Below the pieces are notes generated by a model. It had not been told where the DNA came from, made no database searches, and saw only the letters and a program-made list of their open reading frames with translations. A stretch of DNA of 64,000 nt from Streptomyces sp. NBC_00306 (GTDB lineage: Bacteria; Actinomycetota; Actinomycetes; Streptomycetales; Streptomycetaceae), in NCBI RefSeq assembly GCF_036169555.1, contig NZ_CP108032.1, forward strand, positions 7,068,001-7,132,000, written 5' to 3'. The position numbers and the translations under genes were made by a program. Positions within the stretch are counted from its first letter, which is position 1. Every line of letters begins with the position of its first letter. This document shows, in pieces, positions 16,593 through 24,094 of the stretch.

Positions 16593-17060
16593 CTAGAGCG
16601 CCAGCCGGGGAGCCTCGGCGACCGGGTCCACCGGGCCGTCGAGCCGCTCCGCCAGTTCACGCGCCCAGGCGGCGAGACCGGACACGTCGACGCCGTGCGG
16701 ATCGCCGAATCCGACGATCCGGTCAGCGCCGCGCAGCAGCAGACGCGCACCGCCCGTTCTGTTGCCGCGGGCGGCATGCGTCAGCCCCACCGCGAGCTGC
16801 GCCAGGCCCCGCCACAGCTCACGCTCCTCCTCGGGCCCGGACTTCCACGCGTCCTCGAACACCTCGTGCGCGTGGAACGGCTTGCCCGCGTCCAGCAGCC
16901 GCTGCGCCTCCGCCAACGTCTCCTCGGGGGAGCGCACGATCCCCTCGGGCTGCCGCTCCACACCGGGCGCGCCGTACGGCAACGGCCGCCCGAGCCCGTC
17001 GCGGGGCCGGGCGTTGCGTGCGCGCCCGTCGTCGTCTCGGTCCCTGCGTGATGCGTCCAC
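16593..17060 (-). CDS. DUF309 domain protein
   Basis: This cytoplasmic protein of about 155 aa has the DUF309 core from residue 40 on: LLDAGKPFHAHEVFEDAWK, then ERELWRGLAQLAVGLTHAARGN. The HxxHE-like motif and all-helical fold resemble metal-binding proteins, but no activity is established. I placed the start at the GTG at 17060, where MDASRRDRDDDGRARN begins; the upstream frame would run into the tRNA promoter region. A GGGAGGGA lies 13 bases upstream, rather far, so the start is uncertain. It is convergent with lutC, 14 bases apart. Confidence 0.8.
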   Translation of the reverse strand: MDASRRDRDDDGRARNARPRDGLGRPLPYGAPGVERQPEGIVRSPEETLAEAQRLLDAGKPFHAHEVFEDAWKSGPEEERELWRGLAQLAVGLTHAARGNRTGGARLLLRGADRIVGFGDPHGVDVSGLAAWARELAERLDGPVDPVAEAPRLAL

Positions 17061-17185
17061 GTTCCCGATTGTCCCTCCCGCCCCGCCGGACCTGCATCCG
17101 CCCGTCCGGCCGGGCGTCCGCCGGTGCCGGAGAGTGGGGTAGTGTTTCTCCTGCGTGCCCGGCCGGGAACGGCGCAGGTACGCAT

Positions 17186-17262
<77 letters not shown>

Positions 17263-17279
17263 GCGTTTACGCGGGTCAG

Positions 17280-17311
17280 AGGTCGTATCGGAACATCCGG
17301 TACGACCTTTT
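17280..17311 (+). terminator. Terminator of tRNA-Pro copy 2
   Basis: AGGTCGTATCGGA (17280-17292) pairs with TCCGGTACGACCT (17296-17308), one G-U pair, over loop ACA, followed by TTTC. It is homologous to the terminator after copy 1, with compensatory changes. Confidence 0.82.
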
Positions 17312-17329
17312 CGCGGTTCACCACCGCCC

Positions 17330-17690
17330 GCGACGAGTGCGATCGCCGGACGCCCGGGTGGGCGGACGCGGCGCCGATGCGTCCATGCCCAGCAGTGCCT
17401 CGGCGACGCCGGCGCAGAGCGTGTCGGCGTGCTCGACCCGCGCACGGGCGCTGCGCGCCCTGGCCCATGAGAACGGCGACCTTCTCACCCTCGTCGAGCA
17501 GGTCCGCCGCGCGGGTGATGTCGGCGTCGTCCGGCACCGGCGCGTAGGGAGCCATGCCGAGCCCGGACGGGACCATCTTGAACTCGTGTGCGGGCGGGGT
17601 GTATTCGAGTTCCTGGACAGGTCGACCTCCTGCGGGTACGAGCCGCCCATGACGCTGCGGCTCGTCTGACCGGCGATGGCGACGACGGTC
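17330..17690 (-). pseudogene. Decayed thiamine-diphosphate enzyme (pyruvate oxidase/PoxB-like), central part only
   Basis: Three pieces of a PoxB-type enzyme are readable on the minus strand, in two frames. About 17690-17620: VAIAGQTSRS then GGSYPQEVDL, matching the end of the pyrimidine domain. About 17610-17456, shifted frame: PPAHEFKMVPSGLG then AADLLDEGEKVAVLMGQGA, the start of the central domain. About 17455-17375, back in the first frame: VEHADTLCAGVAEALLG. Roughly 50-60 codons are missing between pieces one and two, and the N-terminal half and catalytic C-terminal domain are absent. The remnant abuts the 3' end of the alcohol dehydrogenase gene and follows tRNA-Pro copy 2. The family assignment is from remembered motifs. 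Confidence 0.75.
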
Positions 17691-18873
17691 AGGGCTTCAG
17701 GAGCGTCTTGATCATTCCGTCCTGCTTCTGCTGGAACATCTCGTACGCCTTCGGCGCGTCCTCGAGCGGCATGGTGTGGGTCGCGAACCCCTCCACGCCC
17801 AGCAGGTCCTCGTCCGACAGCAGCGGCAGGATGTCGGGCACCCAGCGCCAGACGTTGGCCTGGCCCATGCGCAGCTGGATCTGCTTGTCGAACATGGTCA
17901 GCAGCGGCAGGGGGTCGGCGGCGCCGCCGTACACACCGGAGATCGAGATGGTGCCGCCGCGCCGCACGATGTCGATCGCCGAGTAGAGGGCGTTGAGCCG
18001 GTCGACGCCCGCGCGCTCCATCACGCGTTCGGCGACGGCGTCGGGCAGCAGCCCGGTGACCCACTGAGCGGCCTTCACCACCGGCGCGCCGTGGGCCTCC
18101 ATGCCCACCGCGTCGATGACGGCGTCGGTGCCCCGCCCGTCGGTCAGATCGCGGACGGCGTCGCCGAGGTTCTTGCCGTGCCGGCGCAGATCGAGCCCCT
18201 TCACGCCGTGGGCGGCCGCGCGGGTCAGCCGCTCCGGGACCAGGTCGACACCGATGACGAGTTCGGCGCCGCGGTGCCGGGCGATGCGTGCCGCCATCTC
18301 ACCGATCGGTCCGAGGCCGAGGACGGTGACGGAACCGCCCTTCGGGATGCCGGCGTACTCGACGGCCTGCCAGGCGGTGGGCAGGACGTCGGACAGATAG
18401 ACGAACCGCTCGTCGCCCGGGCCGTCGGGCACCTTGATCGGCAGCGTGTTGCCGAACGGAACCCTGAGGAACTCGGCCTGCCCGCCCGGCACCTGACCGT
18501 AGAGCTTGGTGTAGCCGAACAGGGAGGCACCGGTGCCCCGTTCGCGGTTCTGCGTGGTCTCGCACTGGGACTGGAGCCCCTGCCCGCACATGAAGCAGTC
18601 ACCGCAGGAGATGTTGAACGGGATGACGACGCGGTCGCCGACGGAGAGGGCGGAGACGTCCGCACCCACCTCCTCGACGACGCCCATGGCCTCGTGGCCG
18701 AGGATGTCGCCCGGGTCCAGGTAGGGGCCCATCACTTCGTACAGATGGAGGTCCGAGCCGCAGATCCCGGTGGAGGTGACTTTCACGATCACGTCCGTCG
18801 GTTCCTCGATCCGGGGGTCGGGCACGGTCTCCACCCGCACGTCCCGCTTCCCCTGCCAGGTCAGTGCTCGCAT
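17689..18873 (-). CDS. Zinc-dependent alcohol dehydrogenase (glutathione-independent formaldehyde dehydrogenase-like)
   Basis: This 394-aa medium-chain dehydrogenase has catalytic zinc ligands in GICGSDLHLYE (Cys near 38) and GHEAMGVVEEVG, and a structural-zinc-like loop, SCGDCFMCGQGLQSQCE, with four cysteines. The nucleotide-binding motif is VLGLGPIGEMAARIA near 187. The long insert after the cofactor domain (DAVGMEAHGAPV to AVAERVMERAGVD) resembles the formaldehyde-dismutase/FdhA-like branch. I chose the ATG at 18873, preceded by GAGGAGG. The frame is open 87 codons further upstream but does not look coding there. It probably detoxifies aldehydes or oxidises alcohols with NAD. Confidence 0.88.
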   Translation of the reverse strand: MRALTWQGKRDVRVETVPDPRIEEPTDVIVKVTSTGICGSDLHLYEVMGPYLDPGDILGHEAMGVVEEVGADVSALSVGDRVVIPFNISCGDCFMCGQGLQSQCETTQNRERGTGASLFGYTKLYGQVPGGQAEFLRVPFGNTLPIKVPDGPGDERFVYLSDVLPTAWQAVEYAGIPKGGSVTVLGLGPIGEMAARIARHRGAELVIGVDLVPERLTRAAAHGVKGLDLRRHGKNLGDAVRDLTDGRGTDAVIDAVGMEAHGAPVVKAAQWVTGLLPDAVAERVMERAGVDRLNALYSAIDIVRRGGTISISGVYGGAADPLPLLTMFDKQIQLRMGQANVWRWVPDILPLLSDEDLLGVEGFATHTMPLEDAPKAYEMFQQKQDGMIKTLLKP

Positions 18874-18911
18874 GCTGTCCTCCTCGTGTCGTGATCGGCT
18901 CGACCGGCGGT

Positions 18912-18947
18912 GATATCTCCCGAGCCCCCCGGATATCGGCTGATATC
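18912..18947. repeat. Three GATATC palindromes, candidate operator
   Basis: GATATC occurs at 18912-18917, 18932-18937 and 18942-18947, within 36 bases and 39-74 bases upstream of the alcohol dehydrogenase ATG. The last two form a near-palindrome, CCGGATATC and GATATCCCGG, centred near 18940. Such A/T-bearing clusters are rare in this GC-rich DNA. The binding protein is unknown. Confidence 0.45.
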
Positions 18948-19260
18948 CCGGACCGAACCCGCCCGTCCCGGCAGTGCCGGGTTCGGCCCCGCTGCGGCGG
19001 TGGTCCTTCTCGCAGCAGCGCGATGCCGTCCTGCGATGCCGATACCGATGCCGATGCCGGACCGGGACGCCCTGGGCGAGGGGCCGGCGCGCGTGGCCAC
19101 GGACCACGGACCACGGAGCGCACCTGGTGCCCACCTCCTGCGGGCCGCGGACCGTGGGCGGCGCACTCCGGGCTGGTCACCGACCGCGGGAGTCGGCCGG
19201 CGCACTGCGCCGAATGGGCACGTGCGTCGTTTGAGGGGCAGGTGAGCGGTTACTCGCCCA

Positions 19261-19285
19261 GCGTTCGATCCGGGAAACGGGGTAC
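19261..19285 (+). promoter_or_regulatory. SigB-type stress promoter of the F420-dependent oxidoreductase
   Basis: GCGT at 19261-19264 and GGGTAC at 19280-19285 are 15 bases apart, fitting the GNNT-N14-16-GGGTAY consensus of the Streptomyces SigB family. Transcription would begin near 19291, leaving a leader of about 12 bases that is mostly the GAAGGAG ribosome binding site. Confidence 0.5.
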
Positions 19286-19302
19286 ACCGTCGAAGGAGCG
19301 TC

Positions 19303-20265
19303 ATGACCACCTACGGATACTTTCTCTCGTCCGAGGAATTCACCCCCGCAGAGCTGCTCGCGCAGGCCAGGGCCGCCGAACAGGCCGGCTTCGAGGCCCT
19401 GGCGATCTCGGACCACTTCCATCCGTGGAACGACGAGCAGGGACAGAGCCCCTTCGTCTGGTCGATGATCGGCGCACTGTCCCAGGTCTCGTCACTCCCG
19501 GTGACCACCTTCGTGACCTGCCCGACGGTCCGGATGCATCCCGCGATCAACGCACAGGCGGCGGCCACCGCCGCCGTGCTCACCGAAGGGCGCTTCCGCT
19601 TCGGGATCGGCACCGGCGAGGCCCTCAACGAGCACATCTACGGCGACGCCTGGCCGGAGGCCGATCAGCGGATGGAGATGCTGGAGGAGGCCGTCCAGGT
19701 CATGAACCACCTCTTCACCGGCAAGCAGGTCTCCCACCACGGCAAGCACTACACCGTCGAGAACGCCCGCCTCTACACCGTCCCCGACCAGCCGCCGCCC
19801 CTCTACGTCTCCGGCTTCGGACCGCAGGCCGCCGCCCTCGCCGGACGCATCGCGGACGGACTCGTCACGATGATGCCGGACGAGAGCCTGGTGGAGCAGT
19901 TCCGCACGTCAGGCGGCGGGCAGAAGCCGGTGATCGGCGGGCTCAAGGTGTGCTGGGGCACCGACCGCGATCAGGCGGTCAAGACCGTGCACCGGCTCTG
20001 GCCGAACCAGTTCCTGCCCGGTGAACTCGCCCAGATCCTCCCCACCCCCAGGCACTTCGAGCAGGCCAGTGAGCTGGTCACCGAGGACATGGTGCGGGAC
20101 GGCGTGACCTGCGGTGATGACGTCGACGAGCATGTGAAGACCGTCGGGGCCTACGCGAAGGCCGGATTCGACGAGGTCTACGTCAACCAGATCGGACCCG
20201 AACAGCAGGGGTTCTTCGACTTCTACCGCACCAGCGTCCTGCCCCGGTTGCGGGACGCAGGCTGA
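19303..20265 (+). CDS. F420-dependent LLM-class oxidoreductase (F420-dependent glucose-6-phosphate dehydrogenase family)
   Basis: This 320-aa luciferase-like monooxygenase-fold enzyme uses coenzyme F420. It has the Fgd-type features FEALAISDHFHPWNDEQGQS near residue 30, TTFVTCPTVRMHPAINAQAA near 67, and RFGIGTGEALNEHIYGD near 100. The sequence matches the group of non-Fgd1 relatives (the TIGR03557 type) rather than true glucose-6-phosphate dehydrogenase, so the substrate is open. The start ATG at 19303 follows GAAGGAG. The Rieske flavoprotein gene begins 13 bases after its stop, so the two are one operon, probably stress-induced. Confidence 0.88.
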   Translation: MTTYGYFLSSEEFTPAELLAQARAAEQAGFEALAISDHFHPWNDEQGQSPFVWSMIGALSQVSSLPVTTFVTCPTVRMHPAINAQAAATAAVLTEGRFRFGIGTGEALNEHIYGDAWPEADQRMEMLEEAVQVMNHLFTGKQVSHHGKHYTVENARLYTVPDQPPPLYVSGFGPQAAALAGRIADGLVTMMPDESLVEQFRTSGGGQKPVIGGLKVCWGTDRDQAVKTVHRLWPNQFLPGELAQILPTPRHFEQASELVTEDMVRDGVTCGDDVDEHVKTVGAYAKAGFDEVYVNQIGPEQQGFFDFYRTSVLPRLRDAG

Positions 20266-20278
20266 CACCGGAGGAATC

Positions 20279-21811
20279 ATGGCCCTCGCCCAGCGCCCGA
20301 CCGTCGATGAGTCGTACTGGATGACCACGACCGCCGCCACGGACCATCCGCCCCTGCGGTCGCGGACGACGGCGGACGTGGCGGTGATCGGCGGTGGCAT
20401 CGCCGGGCTCGTCACCGCCTGGGAGCTCCAGCGGGCCGGACTGGACGTCGTCGTCCTGGAGGCCGACCGGATCGCCGCGGGCGTCACCGGTTACACGACG
20501 GCCAAACTGACCTCCCTGCACGGACTGCACTACGCACAACTGGAGGCCAGGCACGGCGGCGAGAGCGCGGCGCTGTACGCGCTCTCGCAGCAGGACGCCG
20601 TCGAGCACGTGGCCGCGCTCTGTGCCGAGCTGGGTATCGACCCAGATCTGGAACGGGTTCCCGCCTACACCTTTGTGGAGGATCCGAAGCGGGTGGACGA
20701 GGTGCGCGCCGAGGCCGACACCGCGCGCAGGGCCGGTCTGGAGGCCACCTTCGTGACCGACACCGAACTGCCCTTCCCGGTGGCCGGAGCGGTACGGGTC
20801 GAGGGCCAACTGCAGTTCCATCCCCGCAAGTTCCTGCTGGGTCTCGCCGAACGGTTCGTCCGGGCCGGCGGTCGCATCCATGAGCGCACCCGGGTCACGG
20901 GCCTGCGGGACGGGCGGCGTTGTCACCTCACGACCGAGAGCGGTGCCACGGTCGACGCGAGCGACGCCGTCATCGCCACCCACTATCCGGTCTTCGACCG
21001 GACCCTGCTGTTCACCCGGCTCAAGCCCCGCCGTGAACTGGTCCTCGCGGCGCCCGTGCCGACGGCGGACGCGCCCGAGGGCATGTATCTGAGCCCGGAG
21101 TCGGGGACGCGGTCGCTGCGCAGCGCGCCGTACGACGAGAGCCGGCGGCTGGTCATCCTCACCGGCGAGTCGTTCGAGCCCGGCGCGGGCGGGGTGCGGG
21201 AGCGCTACGCCCGGCTGGAGGCCTGGGCGGATGAGCGGATCGCGGGCTTCGCCGCCGCGGAGAAGACCTACCGGTGGGCAGCCCAGGACAACGACTCGCA
21301 CGACCACCTGCCGTACGTCGGTCATGCGCATCCGGGTACGCAACACCTCTATGTGGCCACCGGCTTCGGCGGCTGGGGGATGAGTAACGGGGTCATGGCG
21401 GGGCGGCTGTTGACCGCCCACATCGCCGGCGGACCGCGCCCGCCCTGGACGGAGCTGTACGACCCCCGCCGGCTGCCGGCCGTACGGGACACGGCCGAAC
21501 TGGCCAAGTACCAGGCCGGGGTGGCGAAGCACTTCGTCGGAGACCGGCTCCACACGAGCCATGTGGACTCGGTGGAGGAGGTCGCGCCCGGCAGCGGGGC
21601 GGTGGTCCGTGTCGGCGGCAAGCACTGCGCGGTCTACCGCGACGCGTCGGGGGAGGTCCGGTCGCTGTCCGCGCGCTGCACCCACCTCGGCTGTCTGGTG
21701 CAGTTCAACGACGCCGAGCGGACCTGGGAGTGCCCGTGCCACGGCTCCCGCTTCGCCACGGACGGATCCGTCCTGCACGGCCCGGCGACCCGGCCTCTGG
21801 AAGAACTCTGA
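20279..21811 (+). CDS. FAD-dependent oxidoreductase with C-terminal Rieske domain
   Basis: This 510-aa flavoprotein has a DadA-type N-terminal part with the dinucleotide motif VIGGGIAGLVTAWELQRAG near residue 37 and GFGGWGMSNGVMAGRLL near 363. A C-terminal [2Fe-2S] Rieske module follows, CTHLGC at about 467-472 and CPCHGSRF at about 485-492, so both Cys-x-His pairs are present. The arrangement matches gamma-glutamylputrescine-oxidase-like/Rieske fusions found in bacilli and actinobacteria, whose substrate is not established. Electrons would pass from FAD to the Fe-S cluster. Start ATG 20279 has GGAGGAA upstream. It is co-transcribed with the F420 enzyme. Confidence 0.88.
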   Translation: MALAQRPTVDESYWMTTTAATDHPPLRSRTTADVAVIGGGIAGLVTAWELQRAGLDVVVLEADRIAAGVTGYTTAKLTSLHGLHYAQLEARHGGESAALYALSQQDAVEHVAALCAELGIDPDLERVPAYTFVEDPKRVDEVRAEADTARRAGLEATFVTDTELPFPVAGAVRVEGQLQFHPRKFLLGLAERFVRAGGRIHERTRVTGLRDGRRCHLTTESGATVDASDAVIATHYPVFDRTLLFTRLKPRRELVLAAPVPTADAPEGMYLSPESGTRSLRSAPYDESRRLVILTGESFEPGAGGVRERYARLEAWADERIAGFAAAEKTYRWAAQDNDSHDHLPYVGHAHPGTQHLYVATGFGGWGMSNGVMAGRLLTAHIAGGPRPPWTELYDPRRLPAVRDTAELAKYQAGVAKHFVGDRLHTSHVDSVEEVAPGSGAVVRVGGKHCAVYRDASGEVRSLSARCTHLGCLVQFNDAERTWECPCHGSRFATDGSVLHGPATRPLEEL

Positions 21812-21951
21812 CGAACGCGTGAAAGGCGCCCTGAGTGCTCTGACCAGGGACGATTGCAGCTACGTTCTGTGCCCGTTTGCGCACTGGGGGTGATGGGGTC
21901 AGTGTGAATATGTCGACACATCTCCTTGTGCGACGCACGAAAGGAAACGTC

Positions 21952-22140
21952 ATGGGTAAGGCGAAGGCCAAGGGCAAGCAGGCCAAGGGCAAGGTCAAGG
22001 AAGTCGCCGGCAAGGCCATGGGCGACCGTGGCATGCAGGCCGAGGGCCGCGGCGAGCAGATGGCCGGCAAGGCTCACGAGCAGGTCGAGCGGACCGCCGA
22101 GCGGGCCGGCGAGCGCATGAAGCGGCCGTCGGGCCGCTGA
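21952..22140 (+). CDS. CsbD family stress protein
   Basis: This 62-aa highly charged protein begins MGKAKAKGKQAKGKVKEVAG, the CsbD pattern, and continues with GRGEQMAGKAHEQVERTAER. CsbD-like proteins are small, hydrophilic, stress-induced and of unknown mechanism; in Bacillus csbD belongs to the SigB regulon. The ATG at 21952 has AAAGGAAA eight bases upstream. Its position just after a gene pair with a SigB-type promoter is consistent with a general stress block. A strong terminator follows at 22161. Confidence 0.88.
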   Translation: MGKAKAKGKQAKGKVKEVAGKAMGDRGMQAEGRGEQMAGKAHEQVERTAERAGERMKRPSGR

Positions 22141-22160
22141 CGCGGCTCCCAGCGGCATCG

Positions 22161-22197
22161 TGCCCCCGGAACGCGCATGACGTGCGTTCCGGGGGCA
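22161..22197. terminator. Bidirectional terminator, 14-bp perfect stem
   Basis: TGCCCCCGGAACGC (22161-22174) pairs perfectly with GCGTTCCGGGGGCA (22184-22197) across a nine-base loop. It separates the csbD-like gene from the convergent DUF3140 gene. Confidence 0.82.
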
Positions 22198-22263
22198 CAG
22201 CTGTGCGAAATCGATGCTCCGCGCCGGCGGGGGGCCGGTTCGGTGACCGGGCCGGGCTGCCTC

Positions 22264-22596
22264 TCAGGGCTTGAGCGGATCGTGTCCGAGAGTCATCAGG
22301 CCCTGCCGCCATCGCTCGTCACCGGAGCCGGATGCCCGCTCCTGCTGGTCCTCGATCTCCTCCACGACCCGCAGCATCAGCTGCACGTCCTCGTCGGTCA
22401 GATCGGCACGCCGCTTGTGCAGGAGGGCCACCACCTGGAGGCCGGTGGCCGCACCCGCCGACTCGGGCAGCGTCTCGGCCGTCTCGGCCGCTTCGCTGGT
22501 CCTGAGCCATGCGGTCAGCTCCTGGGACGTCATGTTCACCAGCTGGTGAAACTCCTCCCAGAGTGCCTGGCTTTCGAGGGGGTTCAGTTCGCCCAT
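22264..22596 (-). CDS. DUF3140 domain protein
   Basis: This 110-aa cytoplasmic protein has the DUF3140 pattern: ALWEEFHQLVNMTSQELTAW near residue 13, then an acidic C-terminal helix DLTDEDVQLMLRVVEEIEDQ and GLMTLGHDPLKP at the end. No biochemical role is known for the family. The ATG at 22596 begins the conserved region, though its ribosome binding site is weak. The 256 bases upstream, to 22852, hold no gene I can support. Confidence 0.75.
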   Translation of the reverse strand: MGELNPLESQALWEEFHQLVNMTSQELTAWLRTSEAAETAETLPESAGAATGLQVVALLHKRRADLTDEDVQLMLRVVEEIEDQQERASGSGDERWRQGLMTLGHDPLKP

Positions 22597-22852
22597 GACG
22601 TCACGGGTGACCGGTCTGCCGCACGTCAAACGCCTGTGCCGCACGACACACACGGAAGAGGGCGGCATGGCGGGCATCCGCCGAGGCCGTCTCCGCCCGG
22701 AGGGTGTGTCGGGACGCGGCCGAGCAGCCACGCGACCTCAGGGGTCGAGCGGCCGTCCGCCAGGATGCCCGCGCGGCCTCGTGCCCGGCCGACCACGCCG
22801 CGTCGCGCCCGGACCCCCGTGCCGGCGTCGCGCCCGAGCGTGCCCCGGTGGG

Positions 22853-23086
22853 TCAGGTCACCCGCTGATCCTCGTACAGCACCGGTTGCAACCTGGCCAC
22901 CAGCCGGAAGAAGCCGGCCTCGTTCCCCGCCATGCCCAGCGCGTCCAGCGCGTCGTCCGCCTCGGCGATCGGGGCCATCAGCAGCGGCATCGGAACGATG
23001 GGCTGCTCCGTGTCGGCGAGCACGGCCCGGGTGGTCTGCAGCAGTCGTACGTACGCCTGCGCCGCCGCGAGTTCGGGATCGGTCAT
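22853..23086 (-). CDS. Small protein of unknown function
   Basis: This 77-aa acidic helical protein (MTDPELAAAQAYVRLLQTTR at the start) is not recognised. It lacks a signal peptide, membrane segment or cysteines. Support for a real gene is a strong AGGGGGGA ribosome binding site six bases before the ATG at 23086 and normal third-position GC. It lies downstream of the SDR gene on the same strand, 62 bases away, and may be co-transcribed with it. Confidence 0.6.
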   Translation of the reverse strand: MTDPELAAAQAYVRLLQTTRAVLADTEQPIVPMPLLMAPIAEADDALDALGMAGNEAGFFRLVARLQPVLYEDQRVT

Positions 23087-23148
23087 GTCAGTTCCCCCCT
23101 AGGAGAGGTGTCGGACCGTCCAGCATCTCGCGCGGCACTGACAATCGA

Positions 23149-23898
23149 TCAGCGGCCGAGTGCCGCACCCCCGTTGATGTGCAGAATCTGGCCGGTCAGA
23201 TAGGCGGCCTCCGGTGAGGCGGCGTACATCACGAGCGCCGCGATCTCCGAGGGAAGGCCGGGCCGGCCGGTCAGTGTCCGGCGTACGCGGGAGGCGACGA
23301 ACTCCGGGGTCGCGCGGTCGCCGAAGAACTCCGTGTCCGTCACGAAACCGGGGGCGACCGCGTTGACGGTGATGCCCTCCGGGCCGAGCCTCTGGGCGAG
23401 TTCGAAGGTGTAGGTGTTGACGGCCGCCTTGGCTCCGCCGTAGGAACCCGGGCCGCGCAGCGCGGCGATCGACGACAGATGGACGATCCGGCCTCCGGGC
23501 CGTCGCAGCTGGGGGAGCAGTGCCTCGGTGAGCAGCACCGCGGTGAGGACGTTCGCCGCGAAGTTGCGGCGGTAGCCGTCGGCGATGCCCTCCAGCGTGC
23601 CGTCGTGGGACGAGGCGACATTGCCGCCCGCGTTCGTCACGAGGACGTCGACCGTGTCGGTGCGCTCGCCGATGAAGCGGGCGGCGCGGCGCACCTGTTC
23701 GGGTTCGGAGAGATCCGCCGGGCACCAGCTCACGGTGGATTCGCCGTGTGCCGCGTTGAGTTTGTCCGCCGCCGCACGCAGGACCTCCTCGCGGCGTCCG
23801 AGGAGGGTGACCCGGTCACCGCACGCGGCGAACGCCCCGGCCACGGCGAGCCCGATTCCCGTACCGCCGCCCGACACCACGATCTGTCGTGGACCCAC
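23149..23898 (-). CDS. Short-chain dehydrogenase/reductase
   Basis: This 249-aa classical SDR oxidoreductase has the cofactor motif SGGGTGIGLAVAGAF at about 10-24, NAGG near 88, the catalytic Ser in HLSSIAAL, YGGAKAA with Tyr and Lys near 152, and a C-terminal YLTGQILHINGGAAL. The RR in LLGRREE after strand two suggests NADPH. I chose the GTG at 23898 because MGPRQIVVSGGG is the usual beginning and GGCGGGA lies upstream; the frame is open much further but without coding character. Substrate unknown. It is divergent from the sugar dehydrogenase at 24095. Confidence 0.85.
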   Translation of the reverse strand: MGPRQIVVSGGGTGIGLAVAGAFAACGDRVTLLGRREEVLRAAADKLNAAHGESTVSWCPADLSEPEQVRRAARFIGERTDTVDVLVTNAGGNVASSHDGTLEGIADGYRRNFAANVLTAVLLTEALLPQLRRPGGRIVHLSSIAALRGPGSYGGAKAAVNTYTFELAQRLGPEGITVNAVAPGFVTDTEFFGDRATPEFVASRVRRTLTGRPGLPSEIAALVMYAASPEAAYLTGQILHINGGAALGR

Positions 23899-24024
23899 CG
23901 CATCCCGCCGTTCGTCTATGTGACCAGAAGTCTTGTCCGTGTACCGGAAGTTACGTATCGGCCGAAGTGGTGTCAAGGTTCGAGCCGGATGCACCCCGGA
24001 CATCAACTGATATATGCACGACGG

Positions 24025-24053
24025 TTGTTCAAGGACGCGGACATCGCTTACAT
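24025..24053 (+). promoter_or_regulatory. Predicted promoter of the secreted sugar dehydrogenase
   Basis: TTGTTC (24025-24030) and TTACAT (24048-24053) are exactly 17 bases apart in an A/T-richer pocket. Transcription would start near 24060. This argues against the ATG at 24056 as the start codon and supports the GTG at 24095. Confidence 0.5.
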
Positions 24054-24094
24054 GAATGCGCCCCTCGCTCCTCCCCGCGCTAAGGAGACCAGCG

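Larger units (their letters stand above)
18874..19302. other. 429-base intergenic region between divergent dehydrogenase genes
   Basis: No gene is convincing here. The region holds three GATATC palindromes close to the alcohol dehydrogenase start, a CCACGGA tandem near 19098, a G/A/T-C-C-GAT dinucleotide-like run near 19035-19055, and a stress-type promoter at 19261-19285 for the F420 gene. It is therefore a divergent control region. Confidence 0.6.

Noticed and set aside
22597..22852. Possible gene in the gap between the DUF3140 gene and the 77-aa gene
   Set aside because: Several frames are open but none has a ribosome binding site or recognisable protein pattern, and codon use is inconsistent.
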